37,333 bases of DNA from CAVWDU01 sp963840725 (GCA_963840725.1 CAWIZY010000030.1:1-37333); one strand, 5' to 3'; positions 16,143 through 24,878 are shown, numbered from the stretch's first letter. A program made the numbers and translations. The notes: generated from the sequence alone by a model not told the origin.

Positions 16143-17912
16143 ATGGAGTTGAGTCTATTCAGGGGATTACCCGTATTCCCTGCCGGCCACGGGGTGTCAG
16201 TCAAGCACTTCGCAATCGCCGCCATGCTGCTGGTGCTCGCTTTATTATTGCCGGGCGCCAGTTGGGCCACCGAAGGCAAGGAGCGTCCTAATGTTCTCCT
16301 GATCCTTGCGGATGATCTCGCTTATACCGACCTCGGGGCCTACGGCGGTGAGATTGACACCCCGAACCTGGACCGTCTTGCCCAGAAAGGTGTGAAGCTG
16401 ACCAGCTTCTACACGTCGCCTACTTGCTCTCCGACAAGAGCCATGTTGCTGACTGGTCGTGATCCTCACAAAGTTGGACTGGGCACGATGGCCGAAGCGC
16501 TCTACGCTACTCCGTCCATGCGCAAGGCTCCGGGTTACACCGGCCATCTCGATCCCGGCGTCAAGACGCTGGCAGAGTTTTTTGCGGGAGCGGGCTATAT
16601 GACCGCCATGACGGGAAAGTGGCATCTGGGAATGCGTCCTGAGCACGACCCCAGCACCAGCGGGTTCGAGCGCTCCTTTGTATTGCTGCAGGGAGGTGGA
16701 GACCATTTTGGGGCCTACCAGGCGGAGCCAGGTAAAAAAGGCCGGCCAGCGGCCTCCTATCGTGAAGATGGCGCACCGGCGCGCTTCCCGGTCGGACAAT
16801 ACAGCAGCGATTTCTATACCTCGAAGATGCTCGAGTATCTGAATGCCGAGGAGCGTGGCGAGCGTCCGTTCTTCGCCTACCTGGCCTTCACTGCACCGCA
16901 CTGGCCCATACAGGCCCCGGAAGATGTGATCGATAAATACAAGGGGCGTTATGCTGATGGCCCCGCAGCTTTGCACCGTTCGCGCCTCAAGGCGATGCAG
17001 GCGCTTGATATTGTCAACGAGAATGCACTAACGGCCCCTTCACCCGATGCCGCCGAATGGGAGTCTCTTGATGAGAATGCGCGGGCTGTCGCCTCCCGGG
17101 GGATGGAAGTCTACGCGGCTATGGTGGATAACCTGGATCAGAATGTCGGGCGTGTTCTTCAGGCACTGGAGGATCGCGGTGAACTGGATAACACCATTGT
17201 AGTTTTCATGTCGGATAATGGTGCTGAGGGGCAGACGCAACAGAGCCTAGCGCACCTGATCAAGGCAATGGGTGTACCTGAAGCTGCGCGGGATGCCTTT
17301 CCGCGTCTCAATAACGATCCCGACACGCTCGGCAGAGCAGGTAGCTTTTATACGTATGGGCCGGTCTGGGCCCAGGCCGGTGCTGGCCCCTTTAGTCGCT
17401 TTAAAAGCTCCACCTATGAAGGAGGCGTACGCGCACCGGCCATAATCGCCGGGCCTGGCATTGCCGCGGGTATGGTCGAGCGTCAGCCGCTCTCTGCCCG
17501 CGACGTGCTGCCGACCCTGCTGGAACTGACTGGTGTTGATGCTGGTGTGGATGCCCAGGCAGATGATGAAACGGCCGGTATCTCCTGGGCTGATTTGATC
17601 GGTGAGCACGCGGATACTGTGAATGCTGAACCGCGGATTCTGGCCTGGGAGCTGTTCTTTCGACGGGGTGTGCGCATGGGTGACTGGAAAGCGGTTTATG
17701 CGAGTATGAACCCGCGCTTTCGCAGCGACCCGGGCACGGGCGCAGCGGGTGTGAAATGGCGCCTATACAATCTTGCTGAAGATGCCGGCGAGCAACACGA
17801 CCTCGCCGACAGAAACCCGAAGGTGCTGGCGAAGCTCATTGCTGCCTGGGATCGTTACGCTGCAGCGAATGAGGTGACACCGAGGCCGCCGCCTGCGGCG
17901 CCGGCCGAATAA
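16143..17912 (+). CDS. Exported type I sulfatase (arylsulfatase family)
   Basis: The 589-residue protein has an N-terminal signal segment (hydrophobic run at about 22-38, ending ASWA). The sulfatase signature CSPTR is at 95-99, where Cys95 is oxidised to formylglycine. Asp57/Asp58 (LADDLAY), GKWHLG at 158-163 and D358/N359 (MSDNG) form the metal and substrate site. I chose the ATG at 16143 because GGGG lies 7 bases before it. The maturation enzyme (FGE) is not in the window. As the last gene of an aromatic-ring operon it probably desulfates an aryl sulfate before or after uptake. Family assignment is firm; the aromatic substrate is inferred from context. Confidence 0.92.
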   Translation: MELSLFRGLPVFPAGHGVSVKHFAIAAMLLVLALLLPGASWATEGKERPNVLLILADDLAYTDLGAYGGEIDTPNLDRLAQKGVKLTSFYTSPTCSPTRAMLLTGRDPHKVGLGTMAEALYATPSMRKAPGYTGHLDPGVKTLAEFFAGAGYMTAMTGKWHLGMRPEHDPSTSGFERSFVLLQGGGDHFGAYQAEPGKKGRPAASYREDGAPARFPVGQYSSDFYTSKMLEYLNAEERGERPFFAYLAFTAPHWPIQAPEDVIDKYKGRYADGPAALHRSRLKAMQALDIVNENALTAPSPDAAEWESLDENARAVASRGMEVYAAMVDNLDQNVGRVLQALEDRGELDNTIVVFMSDNGAEGQTQQSLAHLIKAMGVPEAARDAFPRLNNDPDTLGRAGSFYTYGPVWAQAGAGPFSRFKSSTYEGGVRAPAIIAGPGIAAGMVERQPLSARDVLPTLLELTGVDAGVDAQADDETAGISWADLIGEHADTVNAEPRILAWELFFRRGVRMGDWKAVYASMNPRFRSDPGTGAAGVKWRLYNLAEDAGEQHDLADRNPKVLAKLIAAWDRYAAANEVTPRPPPAAPAE

Positions 17913-17967
17913 GACGACGATTTCAGGGTCGGTTTTTCAGGGCCTCAGAGAGCGCCAGGCAAGCGGG

Positions 17968-19155
17968 TTAGATTTCCTGCTCCAGGCTTTCGAGAAAACG
18001 CTGTTGCACCAAAGTCGGCTTCCAGCCCTTGCGGTGTGTGATGCCGATGGTGCGACCGGTGCCCTGGAGGTGCCTGGAACTGACGCTCAGCAGACCAGAG
18101 CTTACGTCCACTTCCACCTGTCGCGCTGAGAGCAGGGCAGCCCGGTCGCTTTCCATCAATACCCCTCGGGTGGCTACCAGGGAACTGCACTCGATCACGT
18201 GCTCCGGAGGTGACAATCCATTATTCTCAAAGAACTGGGTGAATGCTTCTCTCCCGGGGGTATCTTCCCGAGGGGCGATCCAGTCCAGGCGGTGCAGTTC
18301 ACCGGCGCTGACGCTGCCGCGTTTTTCCAGAGGGTGACCGGGGCGTACCACAATGCTCAGGGAATCCTTAAACAGCTCTCGCTGTTCGATGTCTGGGCTG
18401 GGGGCCGGGTCCCTTAGTGCACCGACAATAATATCAAGCCTACCGTGCAGCAAGGCGTGGAGTTGCTCGTCATAGGGGCCGTCGATAATGCTGACCCGGG
18501 CTTCCGGGTACTCACCGAGGAGGTTCACCACCGCCCGCGGTACCATGCGGGTTCTCGCCAGAGGGAGGCTGCCAATTCGCAGGCGTCCCGTCATTCGTCC
18601 GTGATACTCCTGTACTTCTTCAATGCCCTGGGAAAGCTCGGCGAAAAACAGGGCAATATAGCGTGCCAGCTGCCTGGCGTGCCAGCTCGGTTCCAGTCCC
18701 GATGGGGTTTTTGGGAACAACCTGTACCCGCAGATGCTTTCGGCATCCTGGACGGCGCGGTGTACGGTGGGCTGGGCCAGCTTCAGCTGACGGGCGGCGA
18801 GGGTGTAGCTGCCCTGCTCGACGACAGTCATAAGCGCGCGCAGTTGACTGGCGGTGAGTGAGCGATAAAGCGGGGCGCTTTTGTTGTCTCTTTTTCCCAG
18901 CAAGCTATCCATTCGGCGCAGGAAGTTAATGGCTGTTTGTGTCCGTTCAAGAAAAATGTCGCCTGCCGGTGTCGGCTTCAGGCCATCATGGGAGCGGGAG
19001 AAGATCTCGAAGTTGAGCTCTTGCTCGAGCTTGTTCAGTCCTTGTGTTATAGCCGATTGGGACAGGTGAACCGTCTCTGTTGCACGGCTGATGGAACCCA
19101 GTTTCCGTACTTCCAGCGCCGCGCTGAGGTGGCGCAAGTTGAGTAGTGGAGCCAT
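17968..19155 (-). CDS. LysR-type regulator with two N-terminal HTH domains
   Basis: The 395-residue protein is about 95 residues longer than a standard LysR regulator because it carries two winged-HTH units. The first is at about 6-65 (SISRATETVHLSQSAITQGL) and the second at about 98-157 (SYTLAARQLKLAQPTVHRAV). An effector-binding domain follows from about 190. The start is the ATG at 19155, with GAGG 8 bases upstream; longer in-frame starts add unrelated sequence and cross the promoter. It is divergent from ligK and convergent with the sulfatase gene, so it is the likely regulator of the protocatechuate 4,5-cleavage operon, analogous in role to LigR. Similar tandem-HTH regulators exist in aromatic clusters elsewhere, but the binding mode is unclear. 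Confidence 0.9.
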   Translation of the reverse strand: MAPLLNLRHLSAALEVRKLGSISRATETVHLSQSAITQGLNKLEQELNFEIFSRSHDGLKPTPAGDIFLERTQTAINFLRRMDSLLGKRDNKSAPLYRSLTASQLRALMTVVEQGSYTLAARQLKLAQPTVHRAVQDAESICGYRLFPKTPSGLEPSWHARQLARYIALFFAELSQGIEEVQEYHGRMTGRLRIGSLPLARTRMVPRAVVNLLGEYPEARVSIIDGPYDEQLHALLHGRLDIIVGALRDPAPSPDIEQRELFKDSLSIVVRPGHPLEKRGSVSAGELHRLDWIAPREDTPGREAFTQFFENNGLSPPEHVIECSSLVATRGVLMESDRAALLSARQVEVDVSSGLLSVSSRHLQGTGRTIGITHRKGWKPTLVQQRFLESLEQEI

Positions 19156-19177
19156 GCTGATACCTCGCTGTGATTTC

Positions 19178-19189
19178 TTACTATAGTAA
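19178..19189. promoter_or_regulatory. Palindrome TTACTATAGTAA in the LysR/ligK spacer (candidate operator)
   Basis: A perfect 12-base palindrome lies 22 bases before the tandem-HTH LysR start codon and about 90 bases before ligK. It sits in an A/T-rich patch (GATTTcTTACTATAGTAAaATC) within an otherwise GC-rich spacer. The position fits an operator or autoregulatory site, overlapping -10-like TATAGT. Assignment is by position only. Confidence 0.45.
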
Positions 19190-19280
19190 AATCTAATACC
19201 CGAAGGCAAGAAGTGAACATCCCAAACCCCGGCGCTGCTTGTATGCTGAGCATCCGGTGTATTCCAGTGAGAGCTTGACC

Positions 19281-19970
19281 ATGCCTGTTTGTGTGACAGA
19301 CATTGAACGTGTAGCGGAAGCAACCGTTGCCCTGTACCAGGGTGCCGAATCGGCTACCGTCCATGAAGCCCAGGGCCGCAAGGGCCTGTTGGCCAGTCAT
19401 ATGCGGCCGATTTACCGTCCGGCTGCTATCGCCGGTACGGCGGTCACCTGCGAGGTGGCCCCCAACGATAACTGGATGCTGCATGTGGCGGTAGAGCAGT
19501 GCCGTCCCGGTGATATTCTCGTGGTCACCCCTACCAGCCCCTGCACCGACGGCTTTTTCGGCGACCTGTTGGCTACATCGCTCAAGGCGCGCGGTGTGCT
19601 GGGCCTGGTCATCGATGCCGGTGTCCGCGATATCGCCACCCTCACCGAGATGAATTTCCCGGTGTGGTCCAGGGCCGTGCACGGCCAGGGCTGCGTCAAG
19701 GAAACAGTCTGTAACGTCAATGTTCCCATTGTCTGTGCCGGTGCCCTGGTAAACCCGGGTGACCTGATCGTCGCCGATGACGACGGCTTGGTGGTGGTGC
19801 GCAGGGAAGAGGCAGAAGATGTTCAGGCTAAAATGGCCCAGCGGCTGGCCAATGAAGAGGCAAAGCGGGAGCGTCTTGCCAGCGGCGAACTGGGCCTTGA
19901 TATCTACAACATGCGCGAGCGCCTGGCGGAAAAGGGCCTGCGCTACGTGAAAACACTGCAGGACATCTGA
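19281..19970 (+). CDS. ligK: 4-carboxy-4-hydroxy-2-oxoadipate (CHA/HMG) aldolase
   Basis: The 229-residue protein belongs to the RraA-like class II pyruvate aldolases. DAGVRD at 112-117 supplies the conserved Arg116 and Asp117 that match the catalytic pair of HMG/CHA aldolases, and the N-terminal EAQGRKGLL and PNDNWMLHVA segments are typical. It splits 4-carboxy-4-hydroxy-2-oxoadipate to pyruvate and oxaloacetate, the last step of protocatechuate 4,5-cleavage, and may also decarboxylate oxaloacetate. It opens the operon, with only 3 bases before the next gene. The ATG at 19281 was chosen because the earlier in-frame start lies in the control region. Confidence 0.93.
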   Translation: MPVCVTDIERVAEATVALYQGAESATVHEAQGRKGLLASHMRPIYRPAAIAGTAVTCEVAPNDNWMLHVAVEQCRPGDILVVTPTSPCTDGFFGDLLATSLKARGVLGLVIDAGVRDIATLTEMNFPVWSRAVHGQGCVKETVCNVNVPIVCAGALVNPGDLIVADDDGLVVVRREEAEDVQAKMAQRLANEEAKRERLASGELGLDIYNMRERLAEKGLRYVKTLQDI

Positions 19971-19973
19971 TTC

Positions 19974-21071
19974 ATGCAAGCGGCGATCCCCTGTATGGTC
20001 ATGCGAGGAGGTACGTCCAAGGGACTGTACTTCCTCGCGGCTGACCTCCCCGCCGCGGAAGAAGAACGCAATCGAGTCTTGCTGGCGGCGATGGGGTCAC
20101 CGGACGCCAGGCAGATCGACGGCATGGGCGGTGCCCACCCGCTGACCAGCAAGGTGGCGGTGATCAGCCCCTCGCAGGATCCCGACAGCGATGTGGACTA
20201 TCTGTTCCTGCAGGTGGTGGTGGACCGGGCGGAGGTGTCAGACGCGCAGAACTGCGGCAATATCCTCGCCGGTGTCGGCCCCTTTGCCATTGAGCGCGGT
20301 CTGGTAGCTGCCAATAATGATTACACCTACGTGCGTATCCGTATGGTTAATACCGGAGCCCGGGCGATTGCCAGGGTGCAAACGCCATCCGGTCAGGTCG
20401 ATTACCAGGGCGAGGCCCGTATCGACGGCGTGCCCGGCACGGCCGCCCCGGTGCCTATCGACTTCCTGGACATCGCCGGGTCCAGTTGTGGTGCCTTGTT
20501 GCCAACGGGCAATGTGGTCGACACCATCAATGGGGTTGCACTGACCTGTATCGACAACGGCATGCCCGTGGTGCTGTTGAAAGCCCGGGATTTTGGCTTG
20601 ATTGGTACTGAAACACCCGCCGAACTGGAAGCAAACGATGACCTCAAAGGCCGGGTGGAGGATATCCGCCTGGCGGCCGGTCCGATGATGGGGCTGGCTG
20701 ATGTCGGCAACAAAACCGTCCCTAAAATGTGCCTGGTGTCCGCCCCGGATGCAGGAGGCGACATCAATACCCGCACGTTTATTCCCCATCGAGTGCACGA
20801 AGCGATTGGCGTTCTGGGGTCTGTCAGTGTGGCAACGGCCTGCGTTATGCCCGGATCCATTGCCTGGCAGGTAGCCCGAGAGCAAGCCGACAGTGGGCGA
20901 CTGACACTTGAGGTGGAGCATCCCACCGGGTTTTTCACCGTGGAGATGGAAATCGAACATGCTTCCGGAGCAGGGGGCGTAACGGTAAAGCGGGCAGCGC
21001 TGCTGCGCACGGCGAGACTGCTGATGCGCGGTGAGGTGCTGGTGCCGGGCGACAACGGTGGCCCGGCGTGA
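19974..21071 (+). CDS. ligU: 4-oxalomesaconate tautomerase/isomerase (PrpF family)
   Basis: The 365-residue protein has the PrpF fold signatures. The opening MRGGTSKGLYF (residues 10-20) contains the conserved Thr-Ser-Lys. GMGGAHPLTSKVAV and the AQNCGNILAGVGPFAIERG segment of the second half-domain follow. Relatives LigU and GalD interconvert 4-oxalomesaconate tautomers or positional isomers so that the hydratase can act. Between ligK and the hydratase operon genes the role is clear. Its stop overlaps the GTG start of the next gene (GTGA). Whether it follows LigU (allylic isomerase) or GalD (tautomerase) chemistry cannot be told here. Confidence 0.9.
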   Translation: MQAAIPCMVMRGGTSKGLYFLAADLPAAEEERNRVLLAAMGSPDARQIDGMGGAHPLTSKVAVISPSQDPDSDVDYLFLQVVVDRAEVSDAQNCGNILAGVGPFAIERGLVAANNDYTYVRIRMVNTGARAIARVQTPSGQVDYQGEARIDGVPGTAAPVPIDFLDIAGSSCGALLPTGNVVDTINGVALTCIDNGMPVVLLKARDFGLIGTETPAELEANDDLKGRVEDIRLAAGPMMGLADVGNKTVPKMCLVSAPDAGGDINTRTFIPHRVHEAIGVLGSVSVATACVMPGSIAWQVAREQADSGRLTLEVEHPTGFFTVEMEIEHASGAGGVTVKRAALLRTARLLMRGEVLVPGDNGGPA

Positions 21072-21976
21072 AGATCGACTGCGTTGGCATCATAGGGCTT
21101 GGCGAAGTGGGCCGAATTCTGGTGGCGGACCTGCTTGAGCAGACCACGCTGGACGTGAAAGTCTGGGATTACCAGTTCGATAACCCAGCCAGTGTGGCTG
21201 CGCACAATCTTGCCGAAGTGGGAGCTGATTCGCGGGTCGGCATCGCGTCGAGTGCAGCACAAGCCGCCCAGGGCTGCCAGGTAATGCTGTCTGCAGTCAC
21301 TGCCGATGAGGCCAGCAGTGCGGCTGAATCCATTCTTCCGGGCCTGGCGCCCAATAGCCTTTATGTGGATTTGAACTCGGTATCCCCGGGCACCAAGCAC
21401 AGCGTCTGTGAGCTGATTGCAAGCGCCGGCGGCTGTTTTGTCGAGGCGGCGGTGATGTCCCCGATCATGCCGCGGCGCTCAGCCTCGCCGGTTCTGGTTT
21501 CCGGTCGCCACGCGGCCGAATTCGCGGACATCAGCAGTCAGCTATGCTTCAGCAATGTGCAGGTGGCCTCTGACACGCCCGGCGTGGCGGCTGCCACCAA
21601 GATGTGCCGCAGCGTGATCATCAAGGGCATGGAGGCGCTGGTTACCGAGTCGCTGCTGAGCGCGCGTCATTACGGGGTAGAAGCGACTGTGTTGGCCTCA
21701 CTGGAAAACCTGTTTCCCGGGCAGGATTGGTCAGAGCAGGCCCGCTACCTGATTTCGCGCTCGCTGCAGCATGGCGAGCGCCGGGCGGCGGAGATGCGCG
21801 AGGTCGCCAGGACGGTAGAAGAGGCCGGATACACGCCCTGGATGAGTGAGGGCTGCGTACAGCGCCAGGCCTGGGCGCCGCAGTTTGCAGCAGCGCTGGA
21901 AGAAGATTCCCTGGATGCAATGCTGGATTCCATCCGCACACAATCTACGACCAAACTAGCAGAGAAACCACAATGA
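21068..21976 (+). CDS. NAD(P)-dependent dehydrogenase with DUF1932 domain
   Basis: The 302-residue protein starts at a GTG overlapping the ligU stop by 4 bases and ends in an ATGA overlap with ligJ, so it is tightly coupled inside the operon. Residues 7-15 (GIIGLGEVG) form a Rossmann NAD(P) motif of the 6-phosphogluconate/beta-hydroxyacid dehydrogenase type. The C-terminal part (about 190-265, with SLQHGERRAAEMREV and GYTPWMSEG) matches the DUF1932 domain. No step of the known 4,5-cleavage pathway needs this enzyme. It might reduce or oxidise an oxalomesaconate-type intermediate or a side product. Family confident, reaction unknown. Confidence 0.88.
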   Translation: MKIDCVGIIGLGEVGRILVADLLEQTTLDVKVWDYQFDNPASVAAHNLAEVGADSRVGIASSAAQAAQGCQVMLSAVTADEASSAAESILPGLAPNSLYVDLNSVSPGTKHSVCELIASAGGCFVEAAVMSPIMPRRSASPVLVSGRHAAEFADISSQLCFSNVQVASDTPGVAAATKMCRSVIIKGMEALVTESLLSARHYGVEATVLASLENLFPGQDWSEQARYLISRSLQHGERRAAEMREVARTVEEAGYTPWMSEGCVQRQAWAPQFAAALEEDSLDAMLDSIRTQSTTKLAEKPQ

Positions 21977-22992
21977 TTATTGACTGCCACGGCCATTACA
22001 CCACGGCGCCCGAGCCCCACCAGTTGTTCCGGGAAGCGCAATTGAAAGCCCATGCATCAGGCAAGCCCCTTCCGGAGCTGCCGCATATCAGCGATGAACA
22101 GATACGCGAGAGCGTGGAGAAAAACCAGTTGCGATTGCTGCGGGAGCGCGGCGCCGACATGACTATTTTTTCCCCGCGTGCCTCCGCCATGGCGCACCAC
22201 CTGGGCGACCGGGCTGTGTCAGAGCAGTGGACCATGGCCTGCAATAACCTGATAAAACGCGTCGTCGATCTGTTTCCCGATTACTTTATCGGCGTTTGCC
22301 AGCTGCCCCAGTCGCCCGGCGTTTCCATTGAGCATTCCATTAGTGAACTGGAACGCACGGTCAATGAACTGGGTTTTGTCGGCTGTAACCTCAACCCTGA
22401 CCCCTCCGGCGGCCACTGGACATCAGCGCCCCTGACCGACCGCAGCTGGTACCCGTTCTTCGAAAAAATGGTCGAACTCGATGTGCCCGCCATGATTCAC
22501 GTATCAGGTTCCTGCAATCACAATTTCCATGCTACCGGTGCGCACTACATCAATGCCGATACCACGGCTTTTATGCAGTTAATTCAGGGCGATCTGTTCA
22601 CGGACTTCCCCGAGCTGCGCTTAATCATTCCCCACGGCGGGGGCGCCGTACCCTATCACTGGGGCCGCTACCGGGGCCTGGCGGATATGCTCAAGCAACC
22701 GCCGTTGGCCGAGCACGTGATGAAAAATGTGTTTTTCGACACCTGCGTTTACCACCAGCCGGGTATCGACCTGTTGTTTCGGGTGATCGACATCGACAAT
22801 ATCCTGTTTGGCTCGGAGATGGTCGGCGCAGTGCGCGGTATCGACCCGGAGACAGGACAGTATTTCGACGATACCAAGCGCTATGTGGACGCGCTGGACC
22901 TTTCCGCGGAAGACCATTACAAGGTCTACGAGGGCAATGCCAGGCGAGTTTATCCACGCCTGAATGCGGCCCTGGAAGCGAGAGGCAAGTAA
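21973..22992 (+). CDS. ligJ: 4-oxalomesaconate hydratase (amidohydrolase fold)
   Basis: The 339-residue protein begins MIIDCHGHYTT, giving the H-x-H metal pair (H6, H8) of the amidohydrolase superfamily. Further metal and active-site segments are MIHVSGSCNH and IPHGGGAVPYHWGR. The overall sequence is that of LigJ-type hydratases, not the PIG-L-like GalB of pseudomonads. It adds water to 4-oxalomesaconate to give 4-carboxy-4-hydroxy-2-oxoadipate. It overlaps the preceding gene by 4 bases and is followed after 3 bases by ligI. Confidence 0.92.
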   Translation: MIIDCHGHYTTAPEPHQLFREAQLKAHASGKPLPELPHISDEQIRESVEKNQLRLLRERGADMTIFSPRASAMAHHLGDRAVSEQWTMACNNLIKRVVDLFPDYFIGVCQLPQSPGVSIEHSISELERTVNELGFVGCNLNPDPSGGHWTSAPLTDRSWYPFFEKMVELDVPAMIHVSGSCNHNFHATGAHYINADTTAFMQLIQGDLFTDFPELRLIIPHGGGAVPYHWGRYRGLADMLKQPPLAEHVMKNVFFDTCVYHQPGIDLLFRVIDIDNILFGSEMVGAVRGIDPETGQYFDDTKRYVDALDLSAEDHYKVYEGNARRVYPRLNAALEARGK

Positions 22993-22995
22993 ACC

Positions 22996-23901
22996 ATGAG
23001 CGATTTCACCATGGATTTCGGCTGGCGGGTCTATCATCCGAATCCGAGCAAACCCACGTTTATCGCCCCGCCGGGAGCCGTGGATGCCCATTGCCACGTC
23101 TTCGGCCCCGGTGACACTTTCCCTTACGCAGCAGAGCGCAAGTACACGCCCTGCGATGGCCCCAAGGAAAAGCTGTGGGCGTTACGGGATCACCTGGGCC
23201 TGAGCCGCAATGTGATTGTGCAGGCCACCTGCCACGGCGCTGACAACCGGGCGCTGGTGGACGCACTGCAGGATTCCAATGGCCTGGCGCGCGGCGTGGC
23301 CACGGTCAAGCGCGACATCTCCGCAGACGAATTACAGGCCCTGCACGATGCAGGTGTGCGTGGGGTGCGTTTCAACTTCGTGAAACGCCTGGTGGATAAA
23401 TTGCCCTTCGATTCGCTGGAGGAGATCTCGGCGAAGATAGCGCCCCTGGGCTGGCACGTGGTCATCTACTTCGAAGCGCAGGAACTACCGGAACTGTACG
23501 ACTTCTTTACCTCTCTGCCCACCGATGTGGTGGTGGACCATATGGGCCGGCCCGATGTCAGCAAGCCTGTCGACGGCGAGGAGTTTGGCCTTTTCCTCAA
23601 GCTGTTGCAGGAGAACCAGAACTTCTGGTGCAAGGTGAGTTGTCCCGAGCGACTGACACAACAGCAAGAATACCGTTATGACGATGTCGTGCCTTTTGCC
23701 CGCAAGGTGGTGGAAAGCTTCCCGGACAGGGTGCTGTGGGGTACCGACTGGCCGCATCCGAATATGCGCTCACACACACCGGACGAAGGCTTGCTGGTGG
23801 ACTATATTCCACGCATCGCCACCACAGCAGAGTTGCAGCAGAAACTGCTGGTAGATAACCCCATGCGACTCTACTGGCCAGAAGAATTGACATCAGCTTA
23901 G
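22996..23901 (+). CDS. ligI: 2-pyrone-4,6-dicarboxylate (PDC) hydrolase
   Basis: The 301-residue amidohydrolase closely follows the LigI pattern. PPGAVDAHCHVFGP carries H32 and H34, NVIVQATCHG and GVRFNFVKRLV shape the substrate site, DHMGRPD follows, and GTDWPHPNM supplies the catalytic Asp. Near the end, NPMRLYW is almost invariant in LigI. It opens the PDC lactone ring to 4-oxalomesaconate, a metal-independent hydrolysis in the characterised enzyme. It stands directly after the hydratase and before the dehydrogenase that makes PDC. Confidence 0.95.
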   Translation: MSDFTMDFGWRVYHPNPSKPTFIAPPGAVDAHCHVFGPGDTFPYAAERKYTPCDGPKEKLWALRDHLGLSRNVIVQATCHGADNRALVDALQDSNGLARGVATVKRDISADELQALHDAGVRGVRFNFVKRLVDKLPFDSLEEISAKIAPLGWHVVIYFEAQELPELYDFFTSLPTDVVVDHMGRPDVSKPVDGEEFGLFLKLLQENQNFWCKVSCPERLTQQQEYRYDDVVPFARKVVESFPDRVLWGTDWPHPNMRSHTPDEGLLVDYIPRIATTAELQQKLLVDNPMRLYWPEELTSA

Positions 23902-23922
23902 AGATTAATCAGGAGACATAGA

Positions 23923-24867
23923 ATGAAAGTATTGCTCGCTGGCCCGGGTGCGTTTGGTATCAAGCATCTCGATGGCATCAAGAATATTGACGGCATGGAG
24001 GTGGTGTCTCTGGTCGGAGACGTTCCCGAGCAGGTCGAGGCAGTGGCGCAAGAGTATGGTATTGGCCACGTATCCAGCGATCTCGGCGAGGCGCTGGCCG
24101 CCACTGAGGCGGAGGCTGCAATCCTTTGTACGCCCACTCAGATGCACGCTGCGCAGGCAATCCAGTGCATGCAGGCCGGGAAGCACGTAGAGGTGGAGAT
24201 CCCCCTGGCGGACAGCTGGGCTGATGCCGAGGCGGTGGTAAAAACCCAGAAGGAGACCGGACTGGTCTGCATGGTGGGCCACACGCGCCGCTTCAACCCG
24301 TCGCACCAGTGGCTTCACAAGCGTATTACGGCAGGCGAACTCAATATCCAGCAGATGGACGTGCAGACCTATTTCTTCCGCCGCAAGAATATTAACGCCA
24401 AGGGTGAGCCCCGCAGCTGGACAGATCACCTGCTTTGGCATCATGCGGCGCATACGGTCGACCTGTTTGCCTACCAGGCAGGGTCTCCCATCGTTAAGGC
24501 GAACGCCATTCAGGGCCCCATCCACCCGGAGCTCGGCATTGCCCTGGATATGTCGATCCAGCTGCAGGCTGAAAACGGCGCGATTTGCACCCTGTCACTG
24601 TCATTTAACAATGACGGTCCGCTGGGCACCTTCTTCCGCTATATCTGTGACAACGGCACCTATATCGCCCGCTATGATGACCTGGTGGACGGTCGGGAAG
24701 AGGCTATTGACGTCTCACAGGTCGATGTATCCATGAACGGTATCGAACTGCAGGACAGGGAGTTCTTCGCCGCTATCAAGGATGGACGCGAACCCAACTC
24801 CAGTGTCAGCAAAGTGCTGCCTTGCTATAAGGTACTCCACGACCTCGAACAGCAACTGGCCGGCTGA
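23923..24867 (+). CDS. ligC: 4-carboxy-2-hydroxymuconate-6-semialdehyde dehydrogenase
   Basis: The 314-residue protein is of the GFO/IDH/MocA fold. The N-terminal GPGAFG (residues 7-12) is the dinucleotide-binding turn, and EVEIPLADS fills the position of the family's EKP motif. It matches LigC-type enzymes, which oxidise the hemiacetal form of the ring-cleavage product to 2-pyrone-4,6-dicarboxylate using NAD(P)+. The ribosome site AGGAG precedes the ATG. It lies between ligI and the aldo/keto reductase. Confidence 0.93.
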   Translation: MKVLLAGPGAFGIKHLDGIKNIDGMEVVSLVGDVPEQVEAVAQEYGIGHVSSDLGEALAATEAEAAILCTPTQMHAAQAIQCMQAGKHVEVEIPLADSWADAEAVVKTQKETGLVCMVGHTRRFNPSHQWLHKRITAGELNIQQMDVQTYFFRRKNINAKGEPRSWTDHLLWHHAAHTVDLFAYQAGSPIVKANAIQGPIHPELGIALDMSIQLQAENGAICTLSLSFNNDGPLGTFFRYICDNGTYIARYDDLVDGREEAIDVSQVDVSMNGIELQDREFFAAIKDGREPNSSVSKVLPCYKVLHDLEQQLAG

Positions 24868-24878
24868 AGGACTCGAAG

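Noticed and set aside
17913..17967. Bidirectional terminator between sulfatase and LysR genes
   Set aside because: The short convergent gap lacks a clear stem followed by T-runs on either strand.
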